DNA of 64,000 nt, taken from NCBI GenBank assembly GCA_016708875.1, contig JADJFA010000011.1, forward strand, positions 1 to 64,000, given 5' to 3'. The position numbers and the translations under genes were made by a program. This DNA comes from Lewinellaceae bacterium. GTDB lineage: Bacteria > Bacteroidota > Bacteroidia > Chitinophagales > Saprospiraceae. The notes beneath the pieces are model-generated. The model saw nothing but the letters and a program-made list of their open reading frames with translations. It was not told the origin of the DNA and searched no databases. This document shows, in pieces, positions 55,377 to 64,000 of this stretch (position 1 is its first letter; every line of letters starts with the position of its first letter).

Positions 55377-55408
55377 GAATTTAGCAACTTTCAAAAAGTT
55401 GTCAATTC
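55377..55408. repeat. GACAACTTTT palindrome covering the actE stop
   Basis: GAATTTAGCAACTTT pairs with AAAAGTTGTCAATTC. Relative of 43881-43912. The actE C-terminus ELTTF and its TGA (55391-55393) are inside the right half, so the element forms the end of the gene. Confidence 0.7.
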
Positions 55409-56183
55409 TTTTTGCTGTTCGGCTGGTTTTTCGATGTTACTCAGTGAGTTGGCTTTTTCACTGTATTCAAGGTTTTTACTCTTGGCTTGCAAAGAGCGGA
55501 TATAGTGCATCACCTGCCAACGCTCTTCGTAGGAAAGTTTATCAGTATAGCCTCCCATCACGTTTTTGCCATAAACCATGGCAAAGTAGAAGCGTCCGTT
55601 GCCAGCCCCAATCATGTCGTCGCCCAATAGATTTTTAGGAGCGGCAGGGTATTTGGCATCAGGCACAGTAACGAGCACTCCTTGACCGTCCCCTTTTACG
55701 CCATGGCACACGCCGCAATAAATGTCGTACAAGGGTTTGGCACGGTCCAGTCCTTCCTTTGTAATCGGAAATGGATTGGCGGTCATTTCCTTTTCACACC
55801 TCAGGCGGTCTTCTTCTGTATCCTGGTAAGAAAATGGCGCCTCCCCGTTGAGAGGAGCAGCGATGGCATTGGCCGCGTTTTCCTCGCACAACATCCAAGG
55901 CGCCACGCCTGCGTAATAAACGCCCGTCATAGCCGCGTGGACTGTTCCATCCACCATTCCACGTGGCTGCGACAATTCGGCTTTGGTGCAAAGTCTGGCC
56001 GTCTTCCGCTCCTTCCCAGTGGTTCCAGTGATATGCACTGTACTGGTTGGTCTCGTAACTTACCGGGTGGTACATATCCGGCATATACTCATGGCCAGTC
56101 TTGTTTTTGCCCGCAGGGGAGCAAACGGAAAAGAGCCAAGCAAAAAGAGCCACACCGAGAATCGCGCCAATTGCGTATTTCAT
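55391..56183 (-). CDS. actE: Alternative complex III subunit ActE, monoheme cytochrome c (one frameshift)
   Basis: About 264 residues. Lipoprotein-like N-terminus MKYAIGAILGVALFAWLFSV C, then MPDMYHPVSYETNQYSAYHW. A shift near 55990 joins to KAELSQPRGMVDGTVHAAM. One heme site, YDIYCGVCHGVKGDGQG (CxxCH), with axial Met in GKNVMGGYTDKLSYEERWQV. Carries electrons from the complex toward the oxidase. Its stop lies within a palindromic repeat. Confidence 0.87.
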
Positions 56184-56329
56184 AATTCTTGTTGATTCGT
56201 TGAATTTGATTGGTTTCTTGGGGATTAGTGACTTTGATGATAGGTTTTAGGGAAACTGGTTCTGGTTAATAGTTATATCAGTCCAAGCCACCCTACCAAT
56301 CACCAGTTAACCAATCACCATTCAATCAA

Positions 56330-56860
56330 TTACATTGTTTTCTCACTCACCTCTTCTGCCTGGGTGTTTTGGAAAAAGCCTTTTATGTTGTCCACTCGCC
56401 TTGTCGACGCGTCTGTTACGTCAAAAGCGAGCAAAATTTGTCGTCGGTCGTGCGATGATCGAGCATTTTGGCTTTCACACCAGGCCACATCCCACAAATG
56501 GTATAAAAAGTAATGGTCATACCCCATGCTGCGAACAATACCGTCATCTCAAAAGTGATGGGAATGAATGCAGGAACCGACCAGTAGGGTTTGCCACCGT
56601 ACATCGTGGGCCAGTCGCTCACAAAAATCCAGGTCATGGCAAGGAAGCCGAAAGATGCGCCAATGGCTCCATAGATAAAACCAAGGTAGTGCAGACGGCT
56701 TTCCTTCAAACCCAAGAAGCGGGTCAAGGCCGTGCACAGGAAAGGGCGCAAACACGTCCATGATGTCCAAGTGCGCTGCGTTGGCGGCTTTTACCGCTCC
56801 TTTAAGATCTTCTTCATCGTTGTAAATCCCGTAAAGGACTTTTGTATTTTCAGCAGCCAT
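56330..56860 (-). CDS. actD: Alternative complex III subunit ActD (DUF3341; frameshifted)
   Basis: About 177 residues when joined. MAAENTKVLYGIYNDEEDLK, VKAANAAHLDIMDVFAPFPV HGL pattern; after a shift near 56740 GLKESRLHYLGFIYGAIGAS and two helices around DWPTMYGGKPYWSVPAFIPI. A second shift near 56440 leads to the end EEVSEKTM. Small membrane subunit of unknown detailed role in the complex. Confidence 0.86.
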
Positions 56861-56964
56861 TATTCTTAAATGGTAAGTGATAAATGTTAAGTGGTTTCAA
56901 GTGGCAAGTAGGAAGTGACAAGTGACAAGGTGTTTGGAAACACTTTTCACTCAACACTCACCCC

Positions 56965-58374
56965 TTAGTGTTCATGTTTTGCTTTTGCGCCATGCCCATG
57001 CTTCGCATCTGGGCCGATGTATTGGTCGCCTGCAACTTTCAAAATCGCTTTTACCTCAGCGATAGCGACAACTGGCGCGACACGACAGAAGATCAGGTAG
57101 CAGAAAAAGAACAAACCCATCGTCCCTGTGAAAAGGCTGATTTCGACCCAAGTAGGACGATAATAGCTCCAGGAAGAAGGCAAAAAGTCGCGCGCCAGCG
57201 TGGTGGCGATGATCACGAAACGTTCAAACCACATCCCCACGTTAATGACAATAGAAAGGAAGAAGGTCCACCAGATGCTGCGTCGAATTTTTCGCGACCA
57301 GAATACTTGTGGGCTAACTACATTGCAGAACATCATCCCGAAATATGACCACCAGTAAATACCAAACACGCGGTTATAGAAGGCGAATTGTTCGTAAATA
57401 TAGCCCGAATACCAGGCGATGAACAACTCCGTCAGATAGGCCACGCCGACAATTGTACCCGTAAGTACAATTACCTTGTTCATAGACTCAATGTGGTTAA
57501 TCGTGATGTATTGTTCGAGTTTCAAGACTTTCCGGGTAATTACCATAAGCGTCTGCACCATTGCAAAACCGGAAAACACGGCCCCCGCAACAAAATAGGG
57601 AGGGAAAATCGTGGTGTGCCAACCCGGGATAACTGAGGTTGCAAAGTCAAACGATACAATGGTATGTACCGAAAGTACGAGAGGTGTAGAAATACCCGCC
57701 AGTACGAGTGAAAGTGCTTCCCAACGTTGCCAGTGCTTCGCGCTTCCTGTCCAGCCGAAAGAGAAGGTTTCGTACATTTTACGACGGAAACCCTTGGCAC
57801 GATCGCGTACTGTGGCGAGGTCAGGCACCAGGCCTGTGTACCAAAACAATAGGGAAACCGAGAAATACGTCGAAATAGCAAATACGTCCCACAAAAGTGG
57901 AGAGTTGAAATTTGTCCAAATCGGGCCACGGGTATTGGGAAAAGGCATAATAAAGAATGCCAGCCAAACACGTCCCATGTGGATGATTGGGAACTGCCCT
58001 GCACAAATCACGGCGAAAATCGTCATGGCCTCCGCAGCGCGGTTTACCCCGGTACGCCAACGTTGACGGAAGAGCAAAAGGATGGCCGAAATGAGGGTTC
58101 CCGCGTGACCGATACCGATCCACCACACAAAGTTGGTGATGTCCCAGGCCCAGTTAATGGAGCGGTTTGCGCCCCATTCCCCGATGCCTTTCCATACCGT
58201 CCAACAAACGGCAAAAAGGTACAAGGCCAAGAATGCCGAGGACAACGAAAAAGCGATTACCCACTCCCTCGAAGGAGATTTCTCGGTCGGGCTGCACAAA
58301 TCCTCGGTGATGTTGTGGTAGGATTTGTTCCCTTCAATCAATATGTGCCGAACGGCCGCTACTGGTTGAGACAT
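56965..58374 (-). CDS. actC: Alternative complex III subunit ActC (NrfD family)
   Basis: Intact, 469 residues, about ten helices. NrfD/PsrC-type quinol-binding membrane subunit: DITNFVWWIGIGHAGTLISA, RAAEAMTIFAVICAGQFPII HMGR pattern, LVLSVHTIVSFDFATSVIPG WHTTIFPPYF, and ELFIAWYSGYIYEQFAFYNR. Basic His-rich C-terminus (HGHGAKAKHEH). Central membrane subunit next to ActB. Confidence 0.95.
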   Translation of the reverse strand: MSQPVAAVRHILIEGNKSYHNITEDLCSPTEKSPSREWVIAFSLSSAFLALYLFAVCWTVWKGIGEWGANRSINWAWDITNFVWWIGIGHAGTLISAILLLFRQRWRTGVNRAAEAMTIFAVICAGQFPIIHMGRVWLAFFIMPFPNTRGPIWTNFNSPLLWDVFAISTYFSVSLLFWYTGLVPDLATVRDRAKGFRRKMYETFSFGWTGSAKHWQRWEALSLVLAGISTPLVLSVHTIVSFDFATSVIPGWHTTIFPPYFVAGAVFSGFAMVQTLMVITRKVLKLEQYITINHIESMNKVIVLTGTIVGVAYLTELFIAWYSGYIYEQFAFYNRVFGIYWWSYFGMMFCNVVSPQVFWSRKIRRSIWWTFFLSIVINVGMWFERFVIIATTLARDFLPSSWSYYRPTWVEISLFTGTMGLFFFCYLIFCRVAPVVAIAEVKAILKVAGDQYIGPDAKHGHGAKAKHEH

Positions 58375-58394
58375 GATGTTTATTATTCGTTTAT

Positions 58395-58450
58395 GAAGGT
58401 TTATCAGGGTTTATCAGGGTTGATAATCAACCCAAATAAACCTTATAAAC
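58395..58450. repeat. Imperfect inverted repeat of AGGGTTTATC words between actB and actC
   Basis: AAGGTTTATCAGGGTTTATC and AGGGTTGATAATCAACCC face AAATAAACCTTATAAACCCT. The actB C-terminal codons (NDKGL, stop 58443-58445) are inside the right arm. Confidence 0.7.
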
Positions 58451-61400
58451 CCTTATCATTTTTAAGAAAAAGTTCTTCGTTTGCGTTCTTGAATCTTTGC
58501 TGGAATAGTTGACCCCAGGGCGCACGTTGATTTCTTCGAGTACTTTGTACGCCAAATCAGCCAGCACTTGGCTTGGCTATGCTGACTTCGCTTCCGGATT
58601 GTTGAGGTTGCCGAAAACGATTGCACCCGTGGGGCAAGCAGTTTGACAAGCAGTGCGCACGTCGTTGTCCTGAATAATGCGGCTTTCTTTTTTGGCCGTC
58701 AATTTGCCTTCCTGAATGCGCTGTACACAGAAAGAGCATTTCTCGATGACACCACGGGTGCGAACGGTCACGTCTGGGTTCAACACCATTCGAACGAGGT
58801 TGTCGGCATAGTAAGGAAGATCTTCCCCTTCCACATGGAACACCCGCTCTTCGTTGGCTGGCCAAACATCGGAAGTTGTGTAGTCGAGCCAGTTGAAACG
58901 GCGTACTTTGTAAGGACAGTTGTTGGCGCAGTAACGGGTACCGACACAACGGTTGTAGGCCATCTGGTTGAGCCCTTCCATCGAGTGGTTGGTGGCGTTC
59001 ACCGGGCAAACGTTCTCACAAGGAGCATTGTCGCAGTGTTGGCACATCATTGGTTGGTATACCACTTTTGGATTCTCAAGGTCTCCATAGAAATAGCGGT
59101 CAATGCGCAACCAGGTCATCTCATGGTGGCGGGCCACTTCTTTTTTGCCGACTACCGGAACGTTGTTCTCGCTCACGCATGCTACCTGACAAGCCCCACA
59201 GCCGATGCAAGAATTCAGGTCAACGTACATTCCCCACTTCATGGCCGTACCGAAATATTCGGTATTGTCAGGGTAAAGTGTTTGGGAATTGAGATGATCC
59301 GCTTCCTCGTGGAATTGCCCAAGTTTGCGCTCGAGTTTCTGGAGGTCTTTTATGTTCGTCTGGAAAATAATGGATCGGTCGGTTAAAGCACCTTGGAAGC
59401 CTTTCCAACACGGCTTTTTCGGTGTTGATGACTTTTACCTCCTTGCTTAGCCTTTACGCCCATCGTGTGGTGGTGTTGCACAGAAGCAAAGTCCTTGTCG
59501 CGCTTACCCGTTGGGGTCACTTTTACATCAGCAGCATAATATTGCGTGAGGCCGTTTTCTTGTTTCAAAACCGGATTCACATTCACCCCAAACGTTGTAC
59601 CGCAACCGCCAGCCTCTCGTCCGCCACCAAGCGCAATTGCGACTGCACCCGCCGTTTGTCCAAAATTGAGCACCACAGCACAAGTGAATTTTTGGCCGTT
59701 CACTTCTACTTCCACTTCATCGCCATCTTTCAAGCCTTTCCAGCCGTCAAGGTTGTTCACGCCGTCCCATTCTACAGGAATGCTGAGGTAGTTGCCCCAA
59801 ACCGTACGGTTCACCGGGTCAGGCATTTCTTGCAACCAAGGGTTGTGGGCATATTGACCACCACCAATATTTACTGTTTCGTAAAAGGAAATTTCAAGTT
59901 CAGAAGAGGATGGCTTTGAAACGCCATTCAGGTCCACAGACACCGTTGGATTGAATACCACGGATACTTCGGCGCCTGGTCTTTCGTAAACGCCATCGTG
60001 AAGGCTCATTTCCCAAAATGCATCGGTCGTGAGGTATTTCGATTGGCTGTTGAACATGTCGCTGGCCCAGTTGCCTTCACGTATTCGTAGTATGGCTGTC
60101 TCGGCAGTGGCGGTTCAGGTCGGCACTATCTGCCCAAACGAGCAACGAATGCTCTGCTTGGCGCGTGGCGAACAAGGGCGCAATGGTTGGTTGTATAAGG
60201 CTCAGCATCCCGGCTTTTGGGTTTGCATCGCCCCAGGACTCAAGGAAATGATGTGTGGGTGCGGCGTGGGTGCAGAGCAGCGTGGTTTCGTCCAGATTGG
60301 TATTGAGCGAAATACGCGTGCCGACTTTTGCAAACGCGGATTTGAACGCTTCTGCATTGGGCAATTCCCAGGCAGGGTTTGCACCCCAAACGATGACGGT
60401 AGAAACTTGTCCGCCGTTCATCTCTTCGATTAATTTCGTTACGTTGCGTTCGTCACCCGTACGGCCAAAATACTGACCATTGAAATCAATGGTCGAGTTC
60501 AGGTTTCCGAGCAGTTCATTGATTTTGTTTACTATAACTTGCTCTTCCACATTATTTGAGCCAGTCACAACAATTGATTTGCCGCGAGCGGCTTGCAATT
60601 CTTTTGCCACTTTTTTAATGGCGCTGGCTGCTTTATCGTTTAGTTTTGGTCCACCACCATTGCCAGAAATCTCCCCATAAAGGGCAGCAATGGCAGCACC
60701 TGTTTCGCTCGGGCGAATCTGGATACGGCTATCTGCATTGGAGCCGGTGAGCGACATGTAGCCTTCCACTTGATAGTGGCGGGACATTTTCATGTTCTTT
60801 TTGCCCACGACCTTACGGCCTTTGGCATAATCGCGGGCCTGTTGGATGGGATTGCCCCAGGTACCGAGGAAATCTGCCCCGAAAGAGCAAATTACGGTTG
60901 CTTCGTCAAATTTGTAGTGTGGAAATGCCCGGAAACCAAAGCATTTGTCATTGGCCTCCAACAAGGCTGCAGCAGAAACAGCGTCATAGGTAACAACGCT
61001 GGCGCCAGGGTATTTGGCCACAAACTCAGCCAGTGCCTTTTCGGCAGCTGGGCTAATGTTGGTGTTGGAGATGATGCGGATATTGCCCGTAAGTTTTGCC
61101 TTCACTTCACGATCAAGGGCATTCCAGTCCATTTTATCCACATTGCCTTCTTTCACCGTGCCAGCATGTTGGATGCGACGGGTGTCGTAAAGGCTCAGCA
61201 CGGAAGCCTGGGCGCGGGCACTGGTACCGCCATTGGTTACACTGCTCAGGGTATTGCCCTCAATTTTGATGGGGCGGCCTTCGCGGGTTTTTACCAGGAT
61301 AGCGCAATAATCGCCACCATTCGAGAAAGAGGAAGCGAAGTAGTTGGCTACGCCCGGCACGATTTCGTCAGGCTTTGTGACGTAGGGAATGGCCTTTTTA

Positions 61401-61603
61401 ACCGGAATTTCGCAGGAGGCTGCGATGGTGGCTGCGCCAAGACCGAAACCCATGAGTTTCAGGAAATCGCGGCGACTGGCCTGCCAATTGCCGTCGGTTT
61501 GGTCTATGTTTTCCACTGAAAACTCGCTCTGCGAGGATTGCACGAACGCTTCGTCGCGAATCAAATCTTCAGTGCCTACCCAAATACCGTTATCGTGATG
61601 CAT
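58443..61603 (-). CDS. actB: Alternative complex III subunit ActB, molybdopterin-type/Fe-S protein (frameshifted)
   Basis: About 1053 residues. Tat-variant leader near residue 40 ([23 protein letters not shown]). The large N-terminal domain is molybdopterin-oxidoreductase-like, without the cofactor in characterised complexes. The C-terminal domain is ferredoxin-like with four Cys clusters: [57 protein letters not shown] and CSFCVQRIQ with CQTACPTGA. Shifts lie near 60065, 59400 and 58570-58600, plus one near 58500. The end [20 protein letters not shown] then [14 protein letters not shown] reaches TAA 58443. Confidence 0.92.
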
Positions 61604-61664
61604 ATTATTGAAATGTGGTCAATGTTCGAAATGTGGTCAATTGGTATAATGTGGTCAATAAAAT

Positions 61665-63045
61665 TCAATAGTGGCATTTTTGGCATTCCAAGCCACCTAT
61701 GTCTTCCACAGTAACTTTATCACGGGTACCCGCTTTAAGCTCGTCGTGGTAGCGCTCGTATTGCTTGTAATAATCGTTGTCTTTGAATTTCACCTCCGTT
61801 TCGCGGTGGCAACTGATGCACCAGCCCATACCCAGCGTAGAATACTGGAATACTACATCCATTTCTTCCACTTTGCCATGGCATTTTTGACAAGCGATTT
61901 GGCCGACTGCAACGTGTTGTGAGTGGTTGAAGTAAGCATGATCTGGCAAATTGTGGATACGCGTCCATTCAATTGGGCCTTGTATTTTGCCATTCGAGTC
62001 GTCCTTAAGCGCTTTCACAATGCCTTCCCACTGGCTTTCTACTACACTTTTTCCATTCTCATCCAGTGCAGTAAGTGTGTTGGCCGACATATATTCTTGT
62101 CCAATCCACTTTTTGTAAAGGTCTTCAATCTGCTTCTCGCTCCAGTTCTCATAACCGTCCAGATATTTCCCGGCAATAGGATCAAAACCGATAGAAGCAA
62201 AAATTTTGGTTATTTCACTGGTTCCGCTGATGGTTCCCTTTTTCACGGCAGTATGGCAGTTCATACAAGTGTTCGCGCCCGGGATACCGGAAGGTTTCGA
62301 GCGGCGAGCGGTGTCGTGGCAGTATTGACAATCAATCTTGTTGATGCCCGCGTGAATTTTGTGGCTGAAATTGATTGGTTGATCTGGCTTGTAGCCTTGT
62401 TCCCGACCCATGCGTGTTGCATTGTCTACGGCTTTGTACCCAAAAATCAGGACTGTGGCAAATACCAAAAAAGCGATCGCGCCTTTTGTGGTGAGCACCT
62501 GATAAGCAGTCTTCTCAATGGGAGGAAGGCCGTCTTTTGCACGTGACACGTTGGCCAAGTTGTTTACTATGCGCATAAGCGCAAAAGCAAGCAGCAGCAG
62601 CGTACCTGCAAGGCCAATAAACATCCATGGGAGGCCTTCTTCATCAGTGGCTGCTTTAGGATCCCCAGGAGGAGGTGGAGGTGGGGTGGGGCACTTATGT
62701 ACAATAGAACGCTCTCGATCTGCTCGTCTGTCAGCCCGGGGAAGTTGTTCATCAGCGTCGGCTTCCATTTTCCCCAGGCTCGTTTGCACGAGGGTGGCCT
62801 GTGGCGATGAGGGCCTGTGAGTTGCGAATCCAAGCATAAAGGTCCTTGCGTGGAAATGCCGACCAGCGCTCTTCCGTGCCTGCCAGAGCAGGACCGGTGA
62901 GGTCGTCCTTCATGTTCTTGTTGTGGCAAGAAGCGCAGTTGGCAATGAAAAGTTCTTTGCCTGCTTCTTTGGTTGGCCCTGCATGGAGGGAGGCGGTGGC
63001 GGCAATGAGGAGCGTAAAAACCCAACAAATGCGTTTCAACAACAT
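61665..63045 (-). CDS. actA: Alternative complex III subunit ActA, multiheme cytochrome c (one frameshift)
   Basis: About 460 residues. Signal peptide MLLKRICWVFTLLIAATASL HAG. Six CxxCH heme sites: NCASCHNK in an N-terminal monoheme cytochrome domain, then after a Pro-rich linker and a membrane helix (MFIGLAGTLLLLAFALMRIV) CQYCH, CMNCH, CQKCH, CISCH and the C-terminal CQKCHY. A shift near 62790 joins the two parts. First gene of the respiratory cluster, behind tandem promoter-like boxes. Confidence 0.92.
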
Positions 63046-63139
63046 ATCGGAGGTAGTTGATTTTCTCTTAAAATGGGTAAAAACCCGCTGTTTTTATTTT
63101 TAGGGGGCAAATCTGTTATCAGCAGACTTCTTGATGGCG

Positions 63140-63169
63140 CAAAGGTAAAAACCGCTTCTTGCTTACAAA
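63140..63169 (-). promoter_or_regulatory. actA: Promoter P1 of the act-cox cluster
   Basis: On the minus strand TTTG (63166-63169), 18 bp, TACCTTTG (63140-63147). It lies about 95 bp upstream of the actA start. Confidence 0.75.
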
Positions 63170-63256
63170 ACAAACTGTTAAAAAGGCGGACTATTTAGAT
63201 ACGCTTTAAATCACAGTTTTGTCATAAGTCCGTTAACGCCCCGTTAAAAAGTGGCG

Positions 63257-63286
63257 CAAAGGTAGAAATGGAAGGGTCGTTTCCAA
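63257..63286 (-). promoter_or_regulatory. actA: Possible second promoter P2 of the act-cox cluster
   Basis: On the minus strand TTGG (63283-63286), 18 bp, TACCTTTG (63257-63264). The surrounding GGCGCAAAGGTA is the same as at P1. About 210 bp upstream of actA. Confidence 0.5.
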
Positions 63287-63336
63287 GTGTGGATAAAAAA
63301 AATGCGCCGAAATTTTTTTCAAGACAGACTTGCCAG

Positions 63337-63344
63337 TACGTTTG
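63337..63344 (+). promoter_or_regulatory. TAnnTTTG box upstream of barrel gene
   Basis: TACGTTTG lies 68 bp before ATG 63412 on the plus strand. No good -33 box is seen. Confidence 0.35.
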
Positions 63345-63411
63345 CCCCGAAGTTTGACAAACCCATTCGTCAAACACGAAGCAATTTTTTTCACCAATCA
63401 CAATTTCAGAA

Positions 63412-64000
63412 ATGAAAAATCTTAATTTAGTGCTCGCAGTTGCAGCTTTCTTCCTGTTCTGCACCACCACCAATGCGCAATTGAGCTTTGGCGTCAAAGC
63501 CGGCCTAAACCTCGCCAACATCAACTATGACGGAGAAGATCTTGATACCAAGATGTTGCCCAGCTTCCATGCTGGCCCGATTGTTGAATTTGGCATCACC
63601 GAAAACATTGGAATCGGCTCTGGTTTGCTGGTCAGTGGCAAAGGCTTCAAAATTGAAGAAGAATTTTTGGGCGAAACCATCACCGCATCTTCCAACCCAA
63701 TCTACTTGCAAGTGCCTGTTACCTTAAACTACAGTAACAGTGGTTTTTTTGCAGCAGTTGGACCTTATGTAGGTTTTGGACTCTTTGGCAACTCAAAGGC
63801 TGAAGCAGGCGGAGAAAAAGAAACCGAAGCCCTTGAATTCGGCAGCAGTGAGGAAGACGATTACAGCGCGCTTGATTTTGGTGCCAGCCTCGAAGTAGGG
63901 TATGGATTCGGCCCTATCCGGGTTACTGCATCTTACGGACTTGGCTTGGCCAACGTTATTCCAAAAGACATCGTTGATATCACAGACGAAAAAGCCACAC
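63412..64000 (+). CDS. PorT-type outer membrane beta-barrel protein (runs off the window)
   Basis: 196 residues visible, no stop before the window edge. Signal peptide MKNLNLVLAVAAFFLFCTTT NAQ pattern, then LSFGVKAGLNLANINYDGED, the usual opening of the outer-membrane-beta-barrel PorT family. Repeated amphipathic strands follow (FGITENIGIGSGLLVSGKGF; GFFAAVGPYVGFGLFGN) with an acidic extracellular loop (GSSEEDDYSALD). Likely role: surface barrel of unknown cargo. Divergent from the act cluster. Confidence 0.85.
   Translation, partial: MKNLNLVLAVAAFFLFCTTTNAQLSFGVKAGLNLANINYDGEDLDTKMLPSFHAGPIVEFGITENIGIGSGLLVSGKGFKIEEEFLGETITASSNPIYLQVPVTLNYSNSGFFAAVGPYVGFGLFGNSKAEAGGEKETEALEFGSSEEDDYSALDFGASLEVGYGFGPIRVTASYGLGLANVIPKDIVDITDEKAT

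Noticed and set aside
60770..61519. 249-residue plus-strand open frame
   Set aside because: Antisense to actB, which has a Tat leader and a family match.

Overview
The window comes from a Bacteroidota chromosome, most likely Saprospiria/Saprospiraceae. This is inferred from gene content: a type IX secretion (CHU_C/type B) surface protein, DUF4270 and DUF4290 proteins, Bacteroidota-type promoters (TTTG/TTG, about 18-20 bp, TAnnTTTG), alternative complex III, and effector-associated-domain and STAND NTPase genes. No 16S rRNA gene, tRNA gene or CRISPR array was seen.

Layout. 1-5.5 kb (+): tatD, recQ, maeB, all heavily frameshifted, then intact mce. 6-11.3 kb (-): an SDR, then a cassette of a TPR-array protein, a membrane-anchored regulatory-like-domain protein and an EAD11-like protein. 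11.4-14.9 kb (-): rpsL-rpsG-fusA. 15-17.8 kb (-): a large secreted T9SS protein. 18-19.9 kb (+): pssA, purS, rsmI. 20-26.2 kb (-): dinB-like, sbcD, antitoxin-like, PIN toxin, sbcC, and an rRNA methyltransferase. 26.3-32.2 kb (-): a candidate small RNA, DUF4290, glmS, DUF4270 lipoprotein, short glycogen-synthase-like protein, folA. 32.4-44.5 kb: amino-acid permease, AMP nucleosidase, a frameshifted STAND NTPase with a TIR/DUF4062-like head and TPR tail, TolC, apaG, SRPBCC, 4Fe-4S mini-protein, receiver-like protein, pirin, Crp-family regulator, tocopherol-cyclase-like protein, coaD. 44.6-45.2 kb (+): an outer-membrane barrel protein. 45.2-63.0 kb (-): one long respiratory cluster, actABCDEF (alternative complex III), then ctaC, ctaD, ctaB, two subunit III genes, subunit IV, a SCO-like gene, DUF420 and a small CxxC protein. 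63.4-64 kb (+): start of a PorT-type barrel protein.

How the genes work together. The 18-kb respiratory cluster codes for a complete quinol-to-oxygen branch: ActA-F oxidise quinol and pass electrons through c-hemes to an A-type (GHPEVY) cytochrome oxidase. CtaB makes heme O, and SCO-like/DUF420 proteins probably help assembly. Subunit II appears to carry a C-terminal OmpA-type peptidoglycan-binding domain, which is unusual.

Two features run through the window. First, many conserved genes are broken by one-base shifts. Several fall in homopolymers and are fixed by adding one base, so most are probably sequencing or assembly errors, not pseudogenes. Second, many intergenic spacers hold their own long inverted repeat (arms up to 40 bp, some perfect), often running from stop codon to stop codon. 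Related palindromes also sit in-frame inside two coding genes. This spacer system is the best candidate here for something not well described.
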